A DNA stretch of 64,000 nt from Candidatus Kuenenia stuttgartensis (GTDB lineage Bacteria; Planctomycetota; Planctomycetia; Pirellulales; UBA1268), in NCBI GenBank assembly GCA_945891385.1, contig CAMDDJ010000003.1:60178-124177 (forward strand). The letters run 5' to 3'. Numbering within the stretch: the stretch's first letter is position 1; every line of letters starts with the position of its first letter. Of the stretch, positions 8,461 to 18,850 are shown one piece after another. The notes below the pieces were generated by a model, which saw only the letters and a program-made list of their open reading frames with translations, did not search any database and was not told the origin of the DNA. A program made the translations under genes and the position numbers.

Positions 8461-8952
8461 ATGAGCGGTTCCGATTCCGATCCACCGGTCGCCATCATCT
8501 TTGAGTGTACGCCCCTGCGGAGCGTGCCGCGGCTCGACATCCCGCTCGACGCCTCTCCCCGCTACCGGGCCAGGCTGGAGCGGATGCAGCGGGCCGTCAC
8601 CGCTCACGGGACGCGAAACGCCTACTACCTCACCGACGGCTCCTGCACCTTCCGCTTCACCAACGACGAGGCAACGGGCTGGGTACGGTTTCGCTTCGAG
8701 GGCACGGTGTTCACGGACGAGGCCGACCTCAGGGCGACCGGCAGCGATTTGGAGATCCTGCTCGACGTCGAGACCTGCGACTGGCTCACGCAGCCAGCCG
8801 TGGAATGGCTCACGGTGTCGGCAAAAAATGCGGTCGAGGCCGAATTCAACCGGTACATCGCCGCCGGCGACCTGTCGAAAGCCAAGGCACGCCTGGCCCG
8901 CGAGCAGGCTCAGAGTGACGCCACCGGCGGCTACCTCGGCATGAACCTCTGA
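8461..8952 (+). CDS. Conserved hypothetical protein
   Basis: A 163-residue soluble protein with no signal peptide or membrane segment. I do not recognise a named domain. The composition and codon use look like a real gene: the sequence is rich in balanced acidic and basic residues, with an ordered alternation suggesting alpha/beta structure (VAIIFECTPLRSVPRL, RFTNDEATGWVRFRFEGTVF, DLEILLDVETCDWL) and a charged C-terminal helix (FNRYIAAGDLSKAKARLARE). It starts from ATG at 8461, a few bases from an in-frame ATG of the opposite strand, and converges with rsmG across 32 bp. Confidence 0.65.
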   Translation: MSGSDSDPPVAIIFECTPLRSVPRLDIPLDASPRYRARLERMQRAVTAHGTRNAYYLTDGSCTFRFTNDEATGWVRFRFEGTVFTDEADLRATGSDLEILLDVETCDWLTQPAVEWLTVSAKNAVEAEFNRYIAAGDLSKAKARLAREQAQSDATGGYLGMNL

Positions 8953-8984
8953 TCGGTTCCGGAGCGGTCCGCGACGGGTGCTCG

Positions 8985-9677
8985 TCAGGCGGCGCGGATT
9001 TCGAGAAGCACGCTCTCGCCATCCGCGCCAGCCAGGGGCCAGGACGCGATCCGGCGGACGGTGACGTGCCGCGCTCGTCGCTGGCTGCGGGCTTCCTCGA
9101 GTTCGGCGTCCCAGCGTGGTCCCTTGATCACGAGCATCCGGCCGTAGGAGTTTGCCAGCGGTTCGAACCAGCCGAGGAGTTTGGCCAGTGGCGCCACCGC
9201 CCGCACCACGAGCGTGTCGAACCGCCGGGGACCAAATGGCCGCCGGGCCACGAGTTCCTGGGCAGGTCCTTCGTGGATCGGCACGGCGAGGCCACACTCC
9301 GCCAGGATCGCCGCCACCGCACGGGCCCGTTTGCCCACGCTCTCCGAGAGTTCCACCCGCAGGTCGGGGCGGAGGATGGCCAGCAGCACCCCCGGCACCC
9401 CGCCCCCCGTGCCGACGTCGAGCACCCGTTCTCCCTGGGCCAGGTGTGGCACAAGCGCGAGTGCATCCCCGACATCCCGGGCCACGAACCGTTCCGGGTC
9501 CGTGTGCCGCGTGAGATTGAGTCGCTCGTTCCAGTCCCAGAGCCGGGTCGCGTAGGCCGCCAGCCCCGGGACCGCCTCGGCGGGCACGACGAGCCCCTGC
9601 CGGTCGCACTCGGCTGCCAGGGCGGCGGCCGATACGGATGTCGTCGGGTCGGGATCTCGGGCCTCGGGCAGCGTCAC
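8985..9677 (-). CDS. rsmG: 16S rRNA (guanine527-N7)-methyltransferase RsmG
   Basis: A 230-residue SAM-dependent methyltransferase that modifies G527 of 16S rRNA. Family hallmarks are [28 protein letters not shown] split over residues 45-75, the SAM-binding loop [17 protein letters not shown], and the [13 protein letters not shown] motif. Length matches the family (about 205-240). It starts at a GTG (9677) that overlaps the glnN stop codon by four bases (GTGA), so it is probably translated by coupling to glutamine synthetase. In many bacteria rsmG sits with gidA/parAB; here it does not. Confidence 0.93.
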   Translation of the reverse strand: MTLPEARDPDPTTSVSAAALAAECDRQGLVVPAEAVPGLAAYATRLWDWNERLNLTRHTDPERFVARDVGDALALVPHLAQGERVLDVGTGGGVPGVLLAILRPDLRVELSESVGKRARAVAAILAECGLAVPIHEGPAQELVARRPFGPRRFDTLVVRAVAPLAKLLGWFEPLANSYGRMLVIKGPRWDAELEEARSQRRARHVTVRRIASWPLAGADGESVLLEIRAA

Positions 9678-11845
9678 TTGATGAACAGCATCTCGCGGTA
9701 GGTGGGCAACGGCCAGAGGTCGTCGGGGAGGATCGTCTCCAATTGGTCGGCCGTCTCACGCACCGCTGCCATCGCGGGCACCACGTCGTCGTGGAAGTGC
9801 CCGACTTCCGCCCGGAGGTCGCCGCCGTGGTGGGCCGTCGTCTGCTCGAGCGAGTCGATCCGCGACTCGAGGTCACCGACGAGTTTCGTCAGCTTCTCGA
9901 GCGTGCCGAGGTGGGGCGATTGGCCGAGCGCCTTGAGCTTGGTGGCGATGTCCACGAGCTCACCTTGGTAGCGGTAGGCCGCCGGCAGGATCATCGTCTT
10001 GGCGATCTGGAGGGCCGCCTGGGCTTCGGTATTGAGGTCTTTGCAATACCGCTCCATGTAAATGTCGTAGCGGCTGCGCACCTCGCGCTCCGAGAGCACG
10101 CCGTACTTCTCGAACATCGCGATCGTCGCCGGATTGACCAGCGCGTCGAGCGCTTCGGGTGTGGCCTTGAGGTTGGGCAGCCCCCGCCGGGCGGCCTCGT
10201 CCTGCCACTCCTGCGAATAGCCATTGCCGTTGAAGACGACCGCCTTGTGGGCCGAGATCATTTTCTGGAGCAGTGACTCGACGGCGGCGGGCAGCAGGGC
10301 AAGGTCGCCACCGGTTGCCTGCTCGAGTTCGGTGGCGATGAAGTCGAGGCTCTCGGCCACGATCGTGTTGAGCGCCACGAGAGGTCCGGCGATCGATTGG
10401 CTCGAGCCGACGGCCCGGAATTCAAACTTGTTGCCGGTGAATGCGAACGGGCTGGTGCGGTTGCGGTCACCGGCATGCATCGGCAGCGGCGGGAGGGTGT
10501 CGACGCCCACCGTCAACGTGCCCGAGGCCTTGCTGCCCGTGACCTTGCCCTTCTCGATCTGTTCGAAGACATCCGACAACTGCTCCCCGAGGAAGATCGA
10601 GATGATCGCCGGCGGGGCCTCGTTGGCGCCGAGCCGGTGGTCGTTGCCGCTGGAGGCCACGACGGCCCGGAGCAGATCGGCGTGGAGATGCACGGCCCGG
10701 ATGACCGCGGCGCAGAACACGAGGAACTGCATGTTTGCGTGGGGCGTTTCTCCCGGCTCGAGGAGGTTCCCCAGCCGGCAGCCCATCGACCAGTTGACGT
10801 GCTTGCCCGACCCGTTGATGCCGGCGAACGGCTTCTCGTGGAGCAGGCAGGACATACCGTACTTCTGGGCGACCCGGGTCAGCGTCAGCATGATCATCTG
10901 CTGGTGGTCGGTCGCGATGTTGGCGTTTTCGTAGACGGGGGCGATCTCGTACTGGCTTGGGGCCACTTCGTTGTGCCGCGTCTTGACCGGCACGCCGAGC
11001 TTGTAGAGCTCTCGTTCCCCTTCGAGCATGCAGGCCAGCACCCGCTCGGGGATCGCCCCAAAATACTGGTCTTCGAACTCCTGCCCCTTCGGCGGCCGGG
11101 CGCCGAACAGTGTTCGGCCCGTCATCATCAGGTCGGGGCGGTTGAAGAAGAAGTTGCGATCGATGAGAAAGTATTCCTGCTCGGGGCCGGCCGAGGCCGA
11201 CACCTGCCCCACGTCGTCGTGTCCGAACAGGGCGAGCACGCGGCGGGCCTGCTTGTCGAGGGCCTGCATGCTCCGCAACAGCGGCGTCTTTTTGTCGAGG
11301 GCCTCGCCCGTCCAGGAGCAGAACGCGGTCGGGATGCAGAGGGTGGTGCCGTTGGGGTTGTCGAGCACATAGGTGGGGCTCGTCGGATCCCAAGCTGTGT
11401 AGCCGCGGGCCTCGAAGGTGGCCCGCAGGCCGCCCGAGGGGAAGCTCGATGCATCCGGCTCGCCTTGGATCAACTCCTTGCCCGAGAACTCGGCGATCGC
11501 AGTGCCGTCGCCGGTCGGGGAGAGAAAGCTGTCGTGCTTCTCGGCCGTCAGGCCGGTGAGCGGGTAGAAGACGTGGGCGTAGTGGGTGGCGCCCTTCTCG
11601 ATTGCCCAGTCCTTCATCGCCATGGCCACCGCGTCGGCGATCGAGGGATCGATCGGCTTGCCCTGCTTGATCGTCGCCTGGAGCGCCTTGTAGACGCTCT
11701 TGGGAAGCCGGGCCTTCATCACCGCCTGGCTGAAGACATTCGCGCCGAAGATTTCGCTGGTGGGAGTCTCGCGGAAGTTCCAGGCCTGGCCGGCGGAGCG
11801 GTAGGAGTTGATGGCGGCGATGGCACTGGCGCGGGAGGCGGTCAT
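9674..11845 (-). CDS. glnN: Glutamine synthetase type III
   Basis: A 723-residue GSIII, which makes glutamine from glutamate, ammonia and ATP; the length fits GSIII (about 700-730), not GSI or GSII. The N-terminal block [27 protein letters not shown] is GSIII-like. Catalytic-core motifs include [29 protein letters not shown] and [12 protein letters not shown] (near residue 345), followed by [18 protein letters not shown] took the ATG at 11845 because it gives the usual family N-terminus and has an AAGGA sequence about seven bases upstream. The upstream in-frame ATG adds 14 unlikely residues. It is co-transcribed with rsmG. Confidence 0.95.
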   Translation of the reverse strand: MTASRASAIAAINSYRSAGQAWNFRETPTSEIFGANVFSQAVMKARLPKSVYKALQATIKQGKPIDPSIADAVAMAMKDWAIEKGATHYAHVFYPLTGLTAEKHDSFLSPTGDGTAIAEFSGKELIQGEPDASSFPSGGLRATFEARGYTAWDPTSPTYVLDNPNGTTLCIPTAFCSWTGEALDKKTPLLRSMQALDKQARRVLALFGHDDVGQVSASAGPEQEYFLIDRNFFFNRPDLMMTGRTLFGARPPKGQEFEDQYFGAIPERVLACMLEGERELYKLGVPVKTRHNEVAPSQYEIAPVYENANIATDHQQMIMLTLTRVAQKYGMSCLLHEKPFAGINGSGKHVNWSMGCRLGNLLEPGETPHANMQFLVFCAAVIRAVHLHADLLRAVVASSGNDHRLGANEAPPAIISIFLGEQLSDVFEQIEKGKVTGSKASGTLTVGVDTLPPLPMHAGDRNRTSPFAFTGNKFEFRAVGSSQSIAGPLVALNTIVAESLDFIATELEQATGGDLALLPAAVESLLQKMISAHKAVVFNGNGYSQEWQDEAARRGLPNLKATPEALDALVNPATIAMFEKYGVLSEREVRSRYDIYMERYCKDLNTEAQAALQIAKTMILPAAYRYQGELVDIATKLKALGQSPHLGTLEKLTKLVGDLESRIDSLEQTTAHHGGDLRAEVGHFHDDVVPAMAAVRETADQLETILPDDLWPLPTYREMLFIK

Positions 11846-11985
11846 GGAGTGTCCTTCATTCCTTCCGAATCGGGCTGGCTGGGCCACGGGCGGAAACGTT
11901 CCACCGCAGGCCGGAGTGGGTCACGGTAGCCGGGAGACCGGCCGTCTTCAATGGATGGAGTCTGGCCGGGAAGGCCCGGTCTGGG

Positions 11986-13695
11986 CTAGCGAGCCGCGGT
12001 GGAGCGGCCCGGAGGCACGGCTGCGGGCCGCACGACCGTCCGCCTTGCGATTTCGATGGCTGCGGCCAGGGCCGGGTCGCCAGCCGGCTCGACGGCTCTG
12101 GGTACACTTCCGTCGATCGGGCGGGCCACCGTCTGCACCGGCACGTCGGGTTCCACCCCCACGCCGCTGAAGGGCAGGCCGCGGGGGGAGAAGAACTTGG
12201 CAGTGGTCAACCGCATGCCGACGCCGGCCGCTTCCAGCGGGAAGATTCCCTGGATCGAGCCCTTGCCGTAGCTCCGCGTTCCGACGATCGTGCCCCGCCG
12301 GTGGTCTCGGATCGCGCCGGCGAGGATCTCGCTCGAACTCGCCGAGTCACCGTCGATGAGCACCACCAAGGGCATCCGCCAGGTGCCGGGCCGCCCGGCC
12401 GAGTAGTTGAAATCTTCCTCGGGGCTGCGGCCGCGGGTCGCCACCACAAGCCCGCGATCGAGGAACAGGTCGGCCACATCCACGGCCGCCGAAAGCAGGC
12501 CACCGGGGTTGCCACGGAGATCGATGACGAGCGCCCGCATGCCCGCCGCGTCGAGGCGGCGGAGCGTAGCCTCGAGATCGGCAGCGGTCGTCTTCTGAAA
12601 CGAGGTGATCTTGACCCGGGCCACGCCGGACGTGCCATCGACCAGGCCCGCCTCCTCGATGCTCGGCACCTCGACATGCTCCCGCCGCACCGTGATCGCC
12701 CGGGCCGCGCCCGGGCCTCGGGCCACGGCCAGCGTCACGATCGATCCTTCGGGGCCTTGGAGCAGATGGGCCGCCTCGTCGACGCTCAGACCGCCGATCG
12801 ATCGTCCGCCCACGCCGATGAGGTGATCGCCGGCCCGGATGCCAGCCCGGTCGGCCGGGCTGCCGGGAATCACGTGGACGACGAGCAGCCCGTCGGCCGC
12901 GCTTTTGAGTTCGACGCCGAGTCCCACGAAGTTGCCCTCGATCTGGGCGTAGAGGTCGTCGAGCTGGCCGGTCGTGAGGAAGGCGGAATACTCGTCGAGG
13001 CCGCCGACCGCGGCCGCCGCCATCTCCATCAGCGACACTGCCGGAGGGATGCCGAGGATCGAGTGACCCGCCCGAGCGATCCAGGCTGCCACCGCTTCGG
13101 CATCGGCCTGGGAGGCTACGGGGCGGGCCGTCACGATCTGTCCGATCTGTTCGGCGTAGGCGGCTCGCCGCTGCGGTGTCGACTGCGATGCGTAAGTGGC
13201 GGCGAAGGCCGGATCGTCGAGGGCGATCTCGATCGCCCGCAGACCGCGGGCTGAGAGCCGGGCGAAGTCCGGTGTCTCGACGTGGTGGGATCCGATCCGC
13301 GCCAGCACTTCACCGTAGGCTCGGCGGGCATCGGCTTCAGAGAGGACGGCCAACTGCTGGCGGAAAGCCGGCTCCGCGTGCCGGCGGGCGATATCACAGT
13401 GCAGCTTGGCGAGATCGTATTGGTGGGCCAGTGCCGGATCGAGCGTGCCCTTCCGCGCAGCCGTCTCGCAGATGCTGACAACATCCGACCAGCGTCCCTG
13501 ATGGGCAAGCGCCGTCGTGCGGGCCGCCAGATCATCGGGCTGGGCGGCGACCGTGGCCGAACCCGAGGGGAGCCAGCGGAGAAAAGGCTCGCCCGCCGCC
13601 TGTCCGGTGGCAAGCAGGGCAAGCAGGCCGCAGAGCAGGCCCGACAGGACCTTTCCGGCAGGCACGAACCGTGGGCGGAGGAGGACCACTGTCAC
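11986..13695 (-). CDS. ctpA: C-terminal processing peptidase (S41 family, CtpA/Prc-like), exported
   Basis: A 569-residue periplasmic serine protease. Signal peptide core VLSGLLCGLLALLATGQAAG. About 200 residues of helical N-domain are followed by a PDZ domain (GVELKSAADGLLVVHVIPGSPADRAGIRAGDHL as two halves), then the S41 core: LVIDLRGNPGGLL, the catalytic Ser in GDSASSSEILAGAI (near residue 450) and Lys in RSYGKGSIQ (near 476). The start is a GTG at 13695, divergent from the ECF sigma gene. A promoter-like sequence is present 70 bp upstream. Substrates are unknown; the family trims or degrades secreted proteins. Confidence 0.93.
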   Translation of the reverse strand: MTVVLLRPRFVPAGKVLSGLLCGLLALLATGQAAGEPFLRWLPSGSATVAAQPDDLAARTTALAHQGRWSDVVSICETAARKGTLDPALAHQYDLAKLHCDIARRHAEPAFRQQLAVLSEADARRAYGEVLARIGSHHVETPDFARLSARGLRAIEIALDDPAFAATYASQSTPQRRAAYAEQIGQIVTARPVASQADAEAVAAWIARAGHSILGIPPAVSLMEMAAAAVGGLDEYSAFLTTGQLDDLYAQIEGNFVGLGVELKSAADGLLVVHVIPGSPADRAGIRAGDHLIGVGGRSIGGLSVDEAAHLLQGPEGSIVTLAVARGPGAARAITVRREHVEVPSIEEAGLVDGTSGVARVKITSFQKTTAADLEATLRRLDAAGMRALVIDLRGNPGGLLSAAVDVADLFLDRGLVVATRGRSPEEDFNYSAGRPGTWRMPLVVLIDGDSASSSEILAGAIRDHRRGTIVGTRSYGKGSIQGIFPLEAAGVGMRLTTAKFFSPRGLPFSGVGVEPDVPVQTVARPIDGSVPRAVEPAGDPALAAAIEIARRTVVRPAAVPPGRSTAAR

Positions 13696-13765
13696 AGGGC
13701 AATCCGTTCACAGGACGCCGCGCTCGGCCGCGGCAGCCAGCGGCCCATCCGTTTGACCGCTCGCG

Positions 13766-13794
13766 ATTATGGATCACGCCGGCGGCAGAGGCAA
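13766..13794 (-). promoter_or_regulatory. Putative sigma-70-type promoter for the S41 protease gene
   Basis: On the minus strand, TTGCCT (13794-13789) and CATAAT (13771-13766) are separated by exactly 17 bp, about 70 bp upstream of the GTG at 13695. This is a good match to housekeeping promoter spacing in otherwise very GC-rich DNA. It was not tested. Confidence 0.4.
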
Positions 13795-13949
13795 AAAAAA
13801 CCGGGGCGGAAAGCAGGCTTTTTGTCACCGCCAAGGTCGCCCTCGTCGGCATGCCTTGCACGGTCGTTACCACCGGACAAGCCGACACGTTGGTACGATG
13901 GGAGAGCGTTCCGACACCCTCCGTTCACTGGTTTGCACACAGGCCCCCG

Positions 13950-14606
13950 ATGACCGATTCCCCGGAGACAGGGCTGGAGCGTGACCAACCTGCCGATCCG
14001 GCCGTGACCATGGTGCTTCTGGACCGCGTGCGTCGGGGTGACGGCGACGCCGTCAACGGCCTGCTCGAGCGGCACCGGGCCGCTATCCGGCGGATGATCG
14101 ATCTCCGGATGGATCGCGTGGTTCAGCGGCGGGTCGATGCGAGCGACATCGTGCAGGACGTGCTGCTCGAAGCGAACCGCCGGCTCGGTGACTATCTGGC
14201 CAACCCCACCATGCCGTTCGGGCTCTGGCTGCGGCACATGGCCCGCGACCGCTTGATCGATGCCCACCGCCGGCATCGCGTGGCCGGCAGTCGGAGCCTC
14301 GATCGGGAGGTGCCGCTGGTGACCGCCGGCCGCGGAGACGATTCCCAGCTCGACCTGGCCGACTGCCTCGCCGACCGTGAATTGACGCCGGCCGCGGCTG
14401 CCACGTGGAGGGAACTGGAGCGGCGGTTCGCCGCGGCCGTCGAACAACTCGACGAGGCCGACCGGCAGATCGTGCTGCTGCGGCACTTCGAACATCTGTC
14501 CACCGCCGAGGCAGCCGATGTGCTCGGTCTTTCGAAGCCTGCCGCCGGAATGCGGTACCTCCGGGCGATGCGCCGTCTGCGGAGCATGCTCGAGGGTTCG
14601 GCCTGA
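13950..14606 (+). CDS. ECF-type RNA polymerase sigma factor
   Basis: A 218-residue sigma-70-family protein. Region 2 is seen in VDASDIVQDVLLEANRRLGDY and the following MPFGLWLRHMARDRLIDAHRRH, which contacts the -10 element. Region 4 HTH is in LDEADRQIVLLRHFEHLSTAEAADVLGLSKPAAGMRYLRAM (in two parts), which reads the -35 element. I started at ATG 13950, giving the usual length; the frame is open further upstream but antisense to the protease promoter region. It lies 78 bp ahead of a membrane Ser/Thr kinase, a recurrent planctomycete pairing in which the kinase may control the sigma factor. No classical anti-sigma factor is encoded nearby. Confidence 0.9.
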   Translation: MTDSPETGLERDQPADPAVTMVLLDRVRRGDGDAVNGLLERHRAAIRRMIDLRMDRVVQRRVDASDIVQDVLLEANRRLGDYLANPTMPFGLWLRHMARDRLIDAHRRHRVAGSRSLDREVPLVTAGRGDDSQLDLADCLADRELTPAAAATWRELERRFAAAVEQLDEADRQIVLLRHFEHLSTAEAADVLGLSKPAAGMRYLRAMRRLRSMLEGSA

Positions 14607-14684
14607 TGCCGGTGGGCGGCGGGTAAAGGCCGCCTATCATCCCTGGGGGTATGACAGGCATCCGTTTGAGCGACCTTTTTGACC

Positions 14685-16397
14685 ATGACCCGATTCGGTT
14701 CGTCCGCCGTGTCCGAGCCACTGTCGCCTGCCGACGAGGAGTTGCTCGCCGGTTTGTTGGATGAGCTTTCCGAAACCCCGGGAAGCGCGGCCATGGCCCT
14801 CCTCGAGCGGCATGCAGTCGCCCATCCCCGGCTCGCCGGGCAGTTGCGAGAATTGTTCGCGACCATGTCGATGGCCGACGCGGTCGCAGAGCAATCGACG
14901 ATCTTCGAGGCGGCTCTGTCGGAGAGCGGCGTTGTTGCGGAGCCCGCCAACCCAGCGCCGCCCCGGCGTCTTGGGGGTTTCGTCCCGGGGGTGACGCCGC
15001 TCCCGGCCGCCTTCGGCGACTATGAATTGCTCGAGGAAATCGGCCGGGGTGGGATGGGAGTGGTGTACCGGGCCCGTCAGCTCAGCCTCGGCCGCATTGT
15101 GGCGGTGAAGATGCTCCTGCGACGCGACCTGGCGACCGCGGCCGATCTGGCCCGGTTCCGCGCCGAAGCGGAGGCGGCCGCCCAATTGGACCACCCCAAC
15201 ATCGTGCCGCTGTTCGAGGTGGGCGAGTGCGATGGCCATCCATTCTTCAGCATGCGGTTCATTCAGGGGACGACGCTGGCGAAGCGGCTGGCGGCCGGTT
15301 CCCTGCCGCCGCGAGACGCCGCGGCCCTGCTGGCCACCGTCGCCTCGGCGGTCGATGCGGCCCATGCCCGGGGCGTTCTCCATCGCGACCTCAAGCCGTC
15401 GAACATCCTGATCGACGAGGCCGGTGTGCCCCACGTCTCGGACTTCGGTCTGGCGAAGCGGATCGAGGCCGACCAGACGGTGACCCACACCGGTGCGATC
15501 CTGGGAACGCCCTGCTACATGTCGCCGGAACAGGCGGCCGGCAGCCGGGGCGACGTCGGGCCGGCGAGCGATGTCTGGAGCCTCGGCGCCATCCTCTATC
15601 TGACGCTCACGGGCCGCCCGCCCTTCCAGGCGTCGAATCCGATGGACACGCTGCTGGCGGTGCTGGAGAGCGATCCGCCCCTGCCCCGTTCGATTGCCGC
15701 GGGGGTGGACCGTGATCTCGAAATGATCGCGCTCAAGAGCCTCCAGAAGCCGGCCGACCTTCGATACCCTTCGGCCGCAGCACTCGCCGCCGACCTGGAG
15801 GCCTTCCTGGTTGGCGAACCGATCATGGCCCGCCGCGGCGGGCTGGCGGATGTGTTCTCCAGGCTGTTCCGCGAGACCCACCATGCCGTGGTGCTCGAGA
15901 ACTGGGGGCTGCTCTGGATGGGGCACGCCGTCGTGATCCTCGCCCTCTGCGTGGTGACCGACGTGCTCGCCTGGCAGGGCGTGGACAGTCGCTGGCCCTA
16001 CATCCTGCTCTGGGCCGGTGGGCTGGCTGTCTGGGCGCCGATTTTCTGGGCGCTTCGCCACCGCACGGGCCCGGTGACGGCGGTGGAACGGCAGATCGCC
16101 CACGTCTGGGCGGGCAGTGTGATCGCCAGCAGCCTCCTCTTCGGGGTCGAGCAGTTTCTCGGGCTCCCCGTGCTCACACTCTCGCCGGTGCTCGCGCTCT
16201 TCGCCGGGATCGTGTTCTTCGCCAAGGCGGGGATTCTGTCAGGCGTGTTCTACATCCAGGCCGCCGTGCTGTTCGCCACGGCGCTTGTGATGTGCCTGTT
16301 ACCGGCCTGGCAGCACGTGATCTTTGGCCTTGTGAGCGGCATCTGCTTCTTCGTGCCGGGGCTGAAGTACTACCGGCAGAGGAACCGGGGCGACTGA
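14685..16397 (+). CDS. Membrane-anchored eukaryotic-like Ser/Thr protein kinase
   Basis: A 570-residue protein. An N-terminal helical segment (about 110 residues, [19 protein letters not shown]) resembles the planctomycete leader of kinases paired with ECF sigma factors. The kinase domain shows [11 protein letters not shown] (near residue 121), the lysine in VAVKMLL (near 140), [10 protein letters not shown] (near 233), DFGLAKR (near 252) and SPEQAAG with [10 protein letters not shown]. After residue about 400 come six or so membrane helices ([33 protein letters not shown] and others) that end the protein, with no extracellular sensor domain. The ATG at 14685 is preferred over a TTG six bases upstream. 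It probably forms a signalling unit with the ECF gene. Confidence 0.92.
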   Translation: MTRFGSSAVSEPLSPADEELLAGLLDELSETPGSAAMALLERHAVAHPRLAGQLRELFATMSMADAVAEQSTIFEAALSESGVVAEPANPAPPRRLGGFVPGVTPLPAAFGDYELLEEIGRGGMGVVYRARQLSLGRIVAVKMLLRRDLATAADLARFRAEAEAAAQLDHPNIVPLFEVGECDGHPFFSMRFIQGTTLAKRLAAGSLPPRDAAALLATVASAVDAAHARGVLHRDLKPSNILIDEAGVPHVSDFGLAKRIEADQTVTHTGAILGTPCYMSPEQAAGSRGDVGPASDVWSLGAILYLTLTGRPPFQASNPMDTLLAVLESDPPLPRSIAAGVDRDLEMIALKSLQKPADLRYPSAAALAADLEAFLVGEPIMARRGGLADVFSRLFRETHHAVVLENWGLLWMGHAVVILALCVVTDVLAWQGVDSRWPYILLWAGGLAVWAPIFWALRHRTGPVTAVERQIAHVWAGSVIASSLLFGVEQFLGLPVLTLSPVLALFAGIVFFAKAGILSGVFYIQAAVLFATALVMCLLPAWQHVIFGLVSGICFFVPGLKYYRQRNRGD

Positions 16398-16482
16398 GTC
16401 GACGAGCCGAGACGTGGCGGACACAGTCGGATGTCAGCCATCTGGCCGGCCGCAGCACAAACTGTGAGCCGCGTGGCTCCCT

Positions 16483-18192
16483 CTACCGCACATCGAGATC
16501 GGAAAAAACCGCGTGTGTATCGACGACGCGGAAGCCGAGCTGGCCGGCGTGCAGCCCGGGAGCCCGGGCGGTGAGGGTTCGCTGTCCGTTGAGGTAGCCG
16601 GCAAGATTCTCACCCCGGATCTCCAGTCGGAGTCGCTGTGGCATTCTGGGATCGATGTCGATGGCCGATCGGCTCACTTCTCGCCACTGAGTGCCGTCGG
16701 TCCGCCCGAAGACCATGAGCTTGTTTCGGGGTATCAGGCCGAGAAAGAAGCCACGTTGCGCGTCGTACCCGACGCCGCTGCCGGTGGTGTGGAAGAGCAT
16801 GCCGGCATCGCGGGCCGACCCGCCGGCGGGAAAGCGGATCGTGACCTCGACGGAGACGTCGTTCGGAACGAGGCGATCGAGCATCACCTTTTCGCCGCAG
16901 CGGTAGTCATTCACCGGCTGGTCGGGCACGCGGCCGAGATGGAGCCCGTCGGTTTTGAACTCGATGAACTGGTGATGCCCGTAGGGAGTCAGGTCGGCTA
17001 CCAGGGGGCAGTCTGCGGCGAGTGAGGCCGAGAGCGGAAGGTCGGCTGGAGGTAAGGGTGGCTCCCCGGAAGGACGCTGCAGCGGCTGGCCCGGAGCGAC
17101 GGGCCGAGAGAAGCGAGGGAAGCCCCGCGGGCCGATCTCCAGCGGCTGAAGAAAGACAGAGCGTCGCCATCCGGGGGTGGGATCTCGTTTGGCGTGATAG
17201 ACGTGCCAGAGTTCGGTACCGTCCGGCGAGGCGACGAAGCAGGAATGACCCACGCCATAGGTGCGATCGGTTCCCGAGAAAACAGGACGCTCCTGCTTTG
17301 TCCACGAGTCCGGATCGAGCGGGTCTGGGCCGGTGAGTTCGAGGCATCCGAGTTTGTAGGTGGGGAGCCAGGAGGCGGCACACGAAAAGATGACGAGCGT
17401 GCGGTCATCGGTCGTGAAGACCTGGGGTCCTTCGTGGAGCCCGCGTCCCCGGCCATCATCCTCGGTGAATTCCCAGGGGAAATCGTCGTTTCGGCAGATC
17501 CGCACCCGCGAATGCGATAGTTCGGTCGGCGACTTCATGGCGGCGGCGTAGAGAAACTGTCGGTCACTGCCGGGCTCGTCCCAGCCCGACCAGATGGCGT
17601 AGCGGCGGCCTGCGTGTTCCAAGACCGTCATGTCGATCGCCCAGATCGGTTCCCCGGCGACGTCGCCGGTTTCCAAGGGGCCATGCAGGGTGTATTCCCC
17701 GAGGGGATCGTCGTCGGCCGAGACCAAGACGTAGGCCAGGTGGTTGGCATTGTTTCCGTCGGAAGCGGCGAAATAGATGTGCCACTTGCCATCGAGCAGA
17801 TGGAGTTCCGGCGCCCAAATCTCGCGGGACCATCTGCCGGTGTCGGGCGCCCGCCAGACGACGTGCTTCTGGCCTAAGGACGTCAGCCTCTTGCTCGTGT
17901 GGATCGAGATTCCACGATTCCCATCCGAAAGGCACCAGAGATAGCGATCATGATTCGGATCGCGGACGACCCAGGGGTCGGCGGCTTCACCGATCGGATT
18001 GACGAACTGATTCGGGGGCAGCGGCTCGACGATTGAATTGGCCTCGTCAGCGACGGAGCCGGCTTCAGCAGAGTCGGCAGGACGGGATGTGAGGGCGGTG
18101 ACGATGGGCTGCGGAGGCCCATCGGCTCCGACCGGGCCACCGGTGGAGAGCGGGATCAGCAGGAGCGGGATCCAGGGCACGATCATTCGCAT
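16483..18192 (-). CDS. Secreted glycoside hydrolase, GH43-like beta-propeller with C-terminal jelly-roll-type domain
   Basis: A 569-residue exported protein (signal peptide MRMIVPWIPLLLIPLSTGG). The first two thirds look like a five-bladed propeller of clan GH-F: the likely catalytic base Asp in GEAADPWVVRDPNHDRYLW, then IWAPELHLLDGKWHIYFAASDG and a distal acidic site in GLHEGPQVFTT. Repeats of WHIYFAA/LWHVYHAKR type support the fold. The last 170 residues (DVSVEVTIRFPAGG, RLRLEIRGENLAGYLNGQR) resemble a DUF1080/concanavalin-like domain. It probably cleaves arabinose- or xylose-containing polysaccharide, but the substrate cannot be read from sequence. No sulfatase or other CAZyme gene is adjacent. 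Confidence 0.75.
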   Translation of the reverse strand: MRMIVPWIPLLLIPLSTGGPVGADGPPQPIVTALTSRPADSAEAGSVADEANSIVEPLPPNQFVNPIGEAADPWVVRDPNHDRYLWCLSDGNRGISIHTSKRLTSLGQKHVVWRAPDTGRWSREIWAPELHLLDGKWHIYFAASDGNNANHLAYVLVSADDDPLGEYTLHGPLETGDVAGEPIWAIDMTVLEHAGRRYAIWSGWDEPGSDRQFLYAAAMKSPTELSHSRVRICRNDDFPWEFTEDDGRGRGLHEGPQVFTTDDRTLVIFSCAASWLPTYKLGCLELTGPDPLDPDSWTKQERPVFSGTDRTYGVGHSCFVASPDGTELWHVYHAKRDPTPGWRRSVFLQPLEIGPRGFPRFSRPVAPGQPLQRPSGEPPLPPADLPLSASLAADCPLVADLTPYGHHQFIEFKTDGLHLGRVPDQPVNDYRCGEKVMLDRLVPNDVSVEVTIRFPAGGSARDAGMLFHTTGSGVGYDAQRGFFLGLIPRNKLMVFGRTDGTQWREVSRSAIDIDPRMPQRLRLEIRGENLAGYLNGQRTLTARAPGLHAGQLGFRVVDTHAVFSDLDVR

Positions 18193-18265
18193 GATGGGAC
18201 GGTGGCTTCCGGGGGAAACGGAGGGACTCTGATCATCAGGGTGGTCCAGCCGGACACTGCTTCAG

Positions 18266-18682
18266 TCAGCCCTTGAGAGACTCCGCGGCGAAGGGGAGCG
18301 GGAGGAAGTCGGACAGTCGGAACACACCCCGGCCATCGATGTCGATCTCCATGTCGGGCGTGCCGAACTCGGCGATCACTTGAAGGCATGCCCCGCACGG
18401 CGAGATCTTGGCCACGAGCCCGCCATCCCGGTCGCGACAGGTCAGGGCGATGCGGGTAAGCCTGCGGCCTCCGGCCACGATGCCGGCGAAGATCGCCGCG
18501 CGTTCGCCGCAGATCGTCAGTCCATAGGATCCGTTCTCGACGTTGGCTCCCAGGTGAGGCCCGGGAGACTCCGCGAACTCGGCCGCGGCGCCAACCTGCC
18601 AGCCGGAGTAGGGGGAATAGGCCTGGCGGCTTGCCGAGCGAGCCGCGGCGAGGAGCGGAGAGATGGGGGAATCGTTGGTCAT
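18266..18682 (-). CDS. cdd: Cytidine deaminase
   Basis: A 138-residue enzyme that converts cytidine to uridine. The zinc site follows the homotetrameric class: TICGERAA (C58, E60) and SPCGACLQVIAEF (C96, C99), with SPYSGWQVGAAAE near the N-terminus and NVENGSYGLT binding the ribose. The ATG at 18682 gives a family-sized product. It is divergent from upp across 168 bp, and with upp and deoA forms a pyrimidine salvage cluster. Confidence 0.92.
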   Translation of the reverse strand: MTNDSPISPLLAAARSASRQAYSPYSGWQVGAAAEFAESPGPHLGANVENGSYGLTICGERAAIFAGIVAGGRRLTRIALTCRDRDGGLVAKISPCGACLQVIAEFGTPDMEIDIDGRGVFRLSDFLPLPFAAESLKG

Positions 18683-18850
18683 CGCGGGGCTGTATCCTGA
18701 CACGGAGGACGGGTGCCATCATACGCCGGGTGGCGAACCGGGTATGATCCGCGGCAGCCATCTCAACGGTATCCGTTGGCGGCCATTTCCGACGGAGTCC
18801 CCGGCCCCGAGTGTTTCGGTCGATTCTTCACCTCCGGAGGAACCGTGGCC

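Noticed and set aside
10397..11929. Long open frame of over 500 codons antisense to glnN
   Set aside because: High GC leaves few stops on the opposite strand of real genes. The translation has no family features and its composition is that of a shadow.
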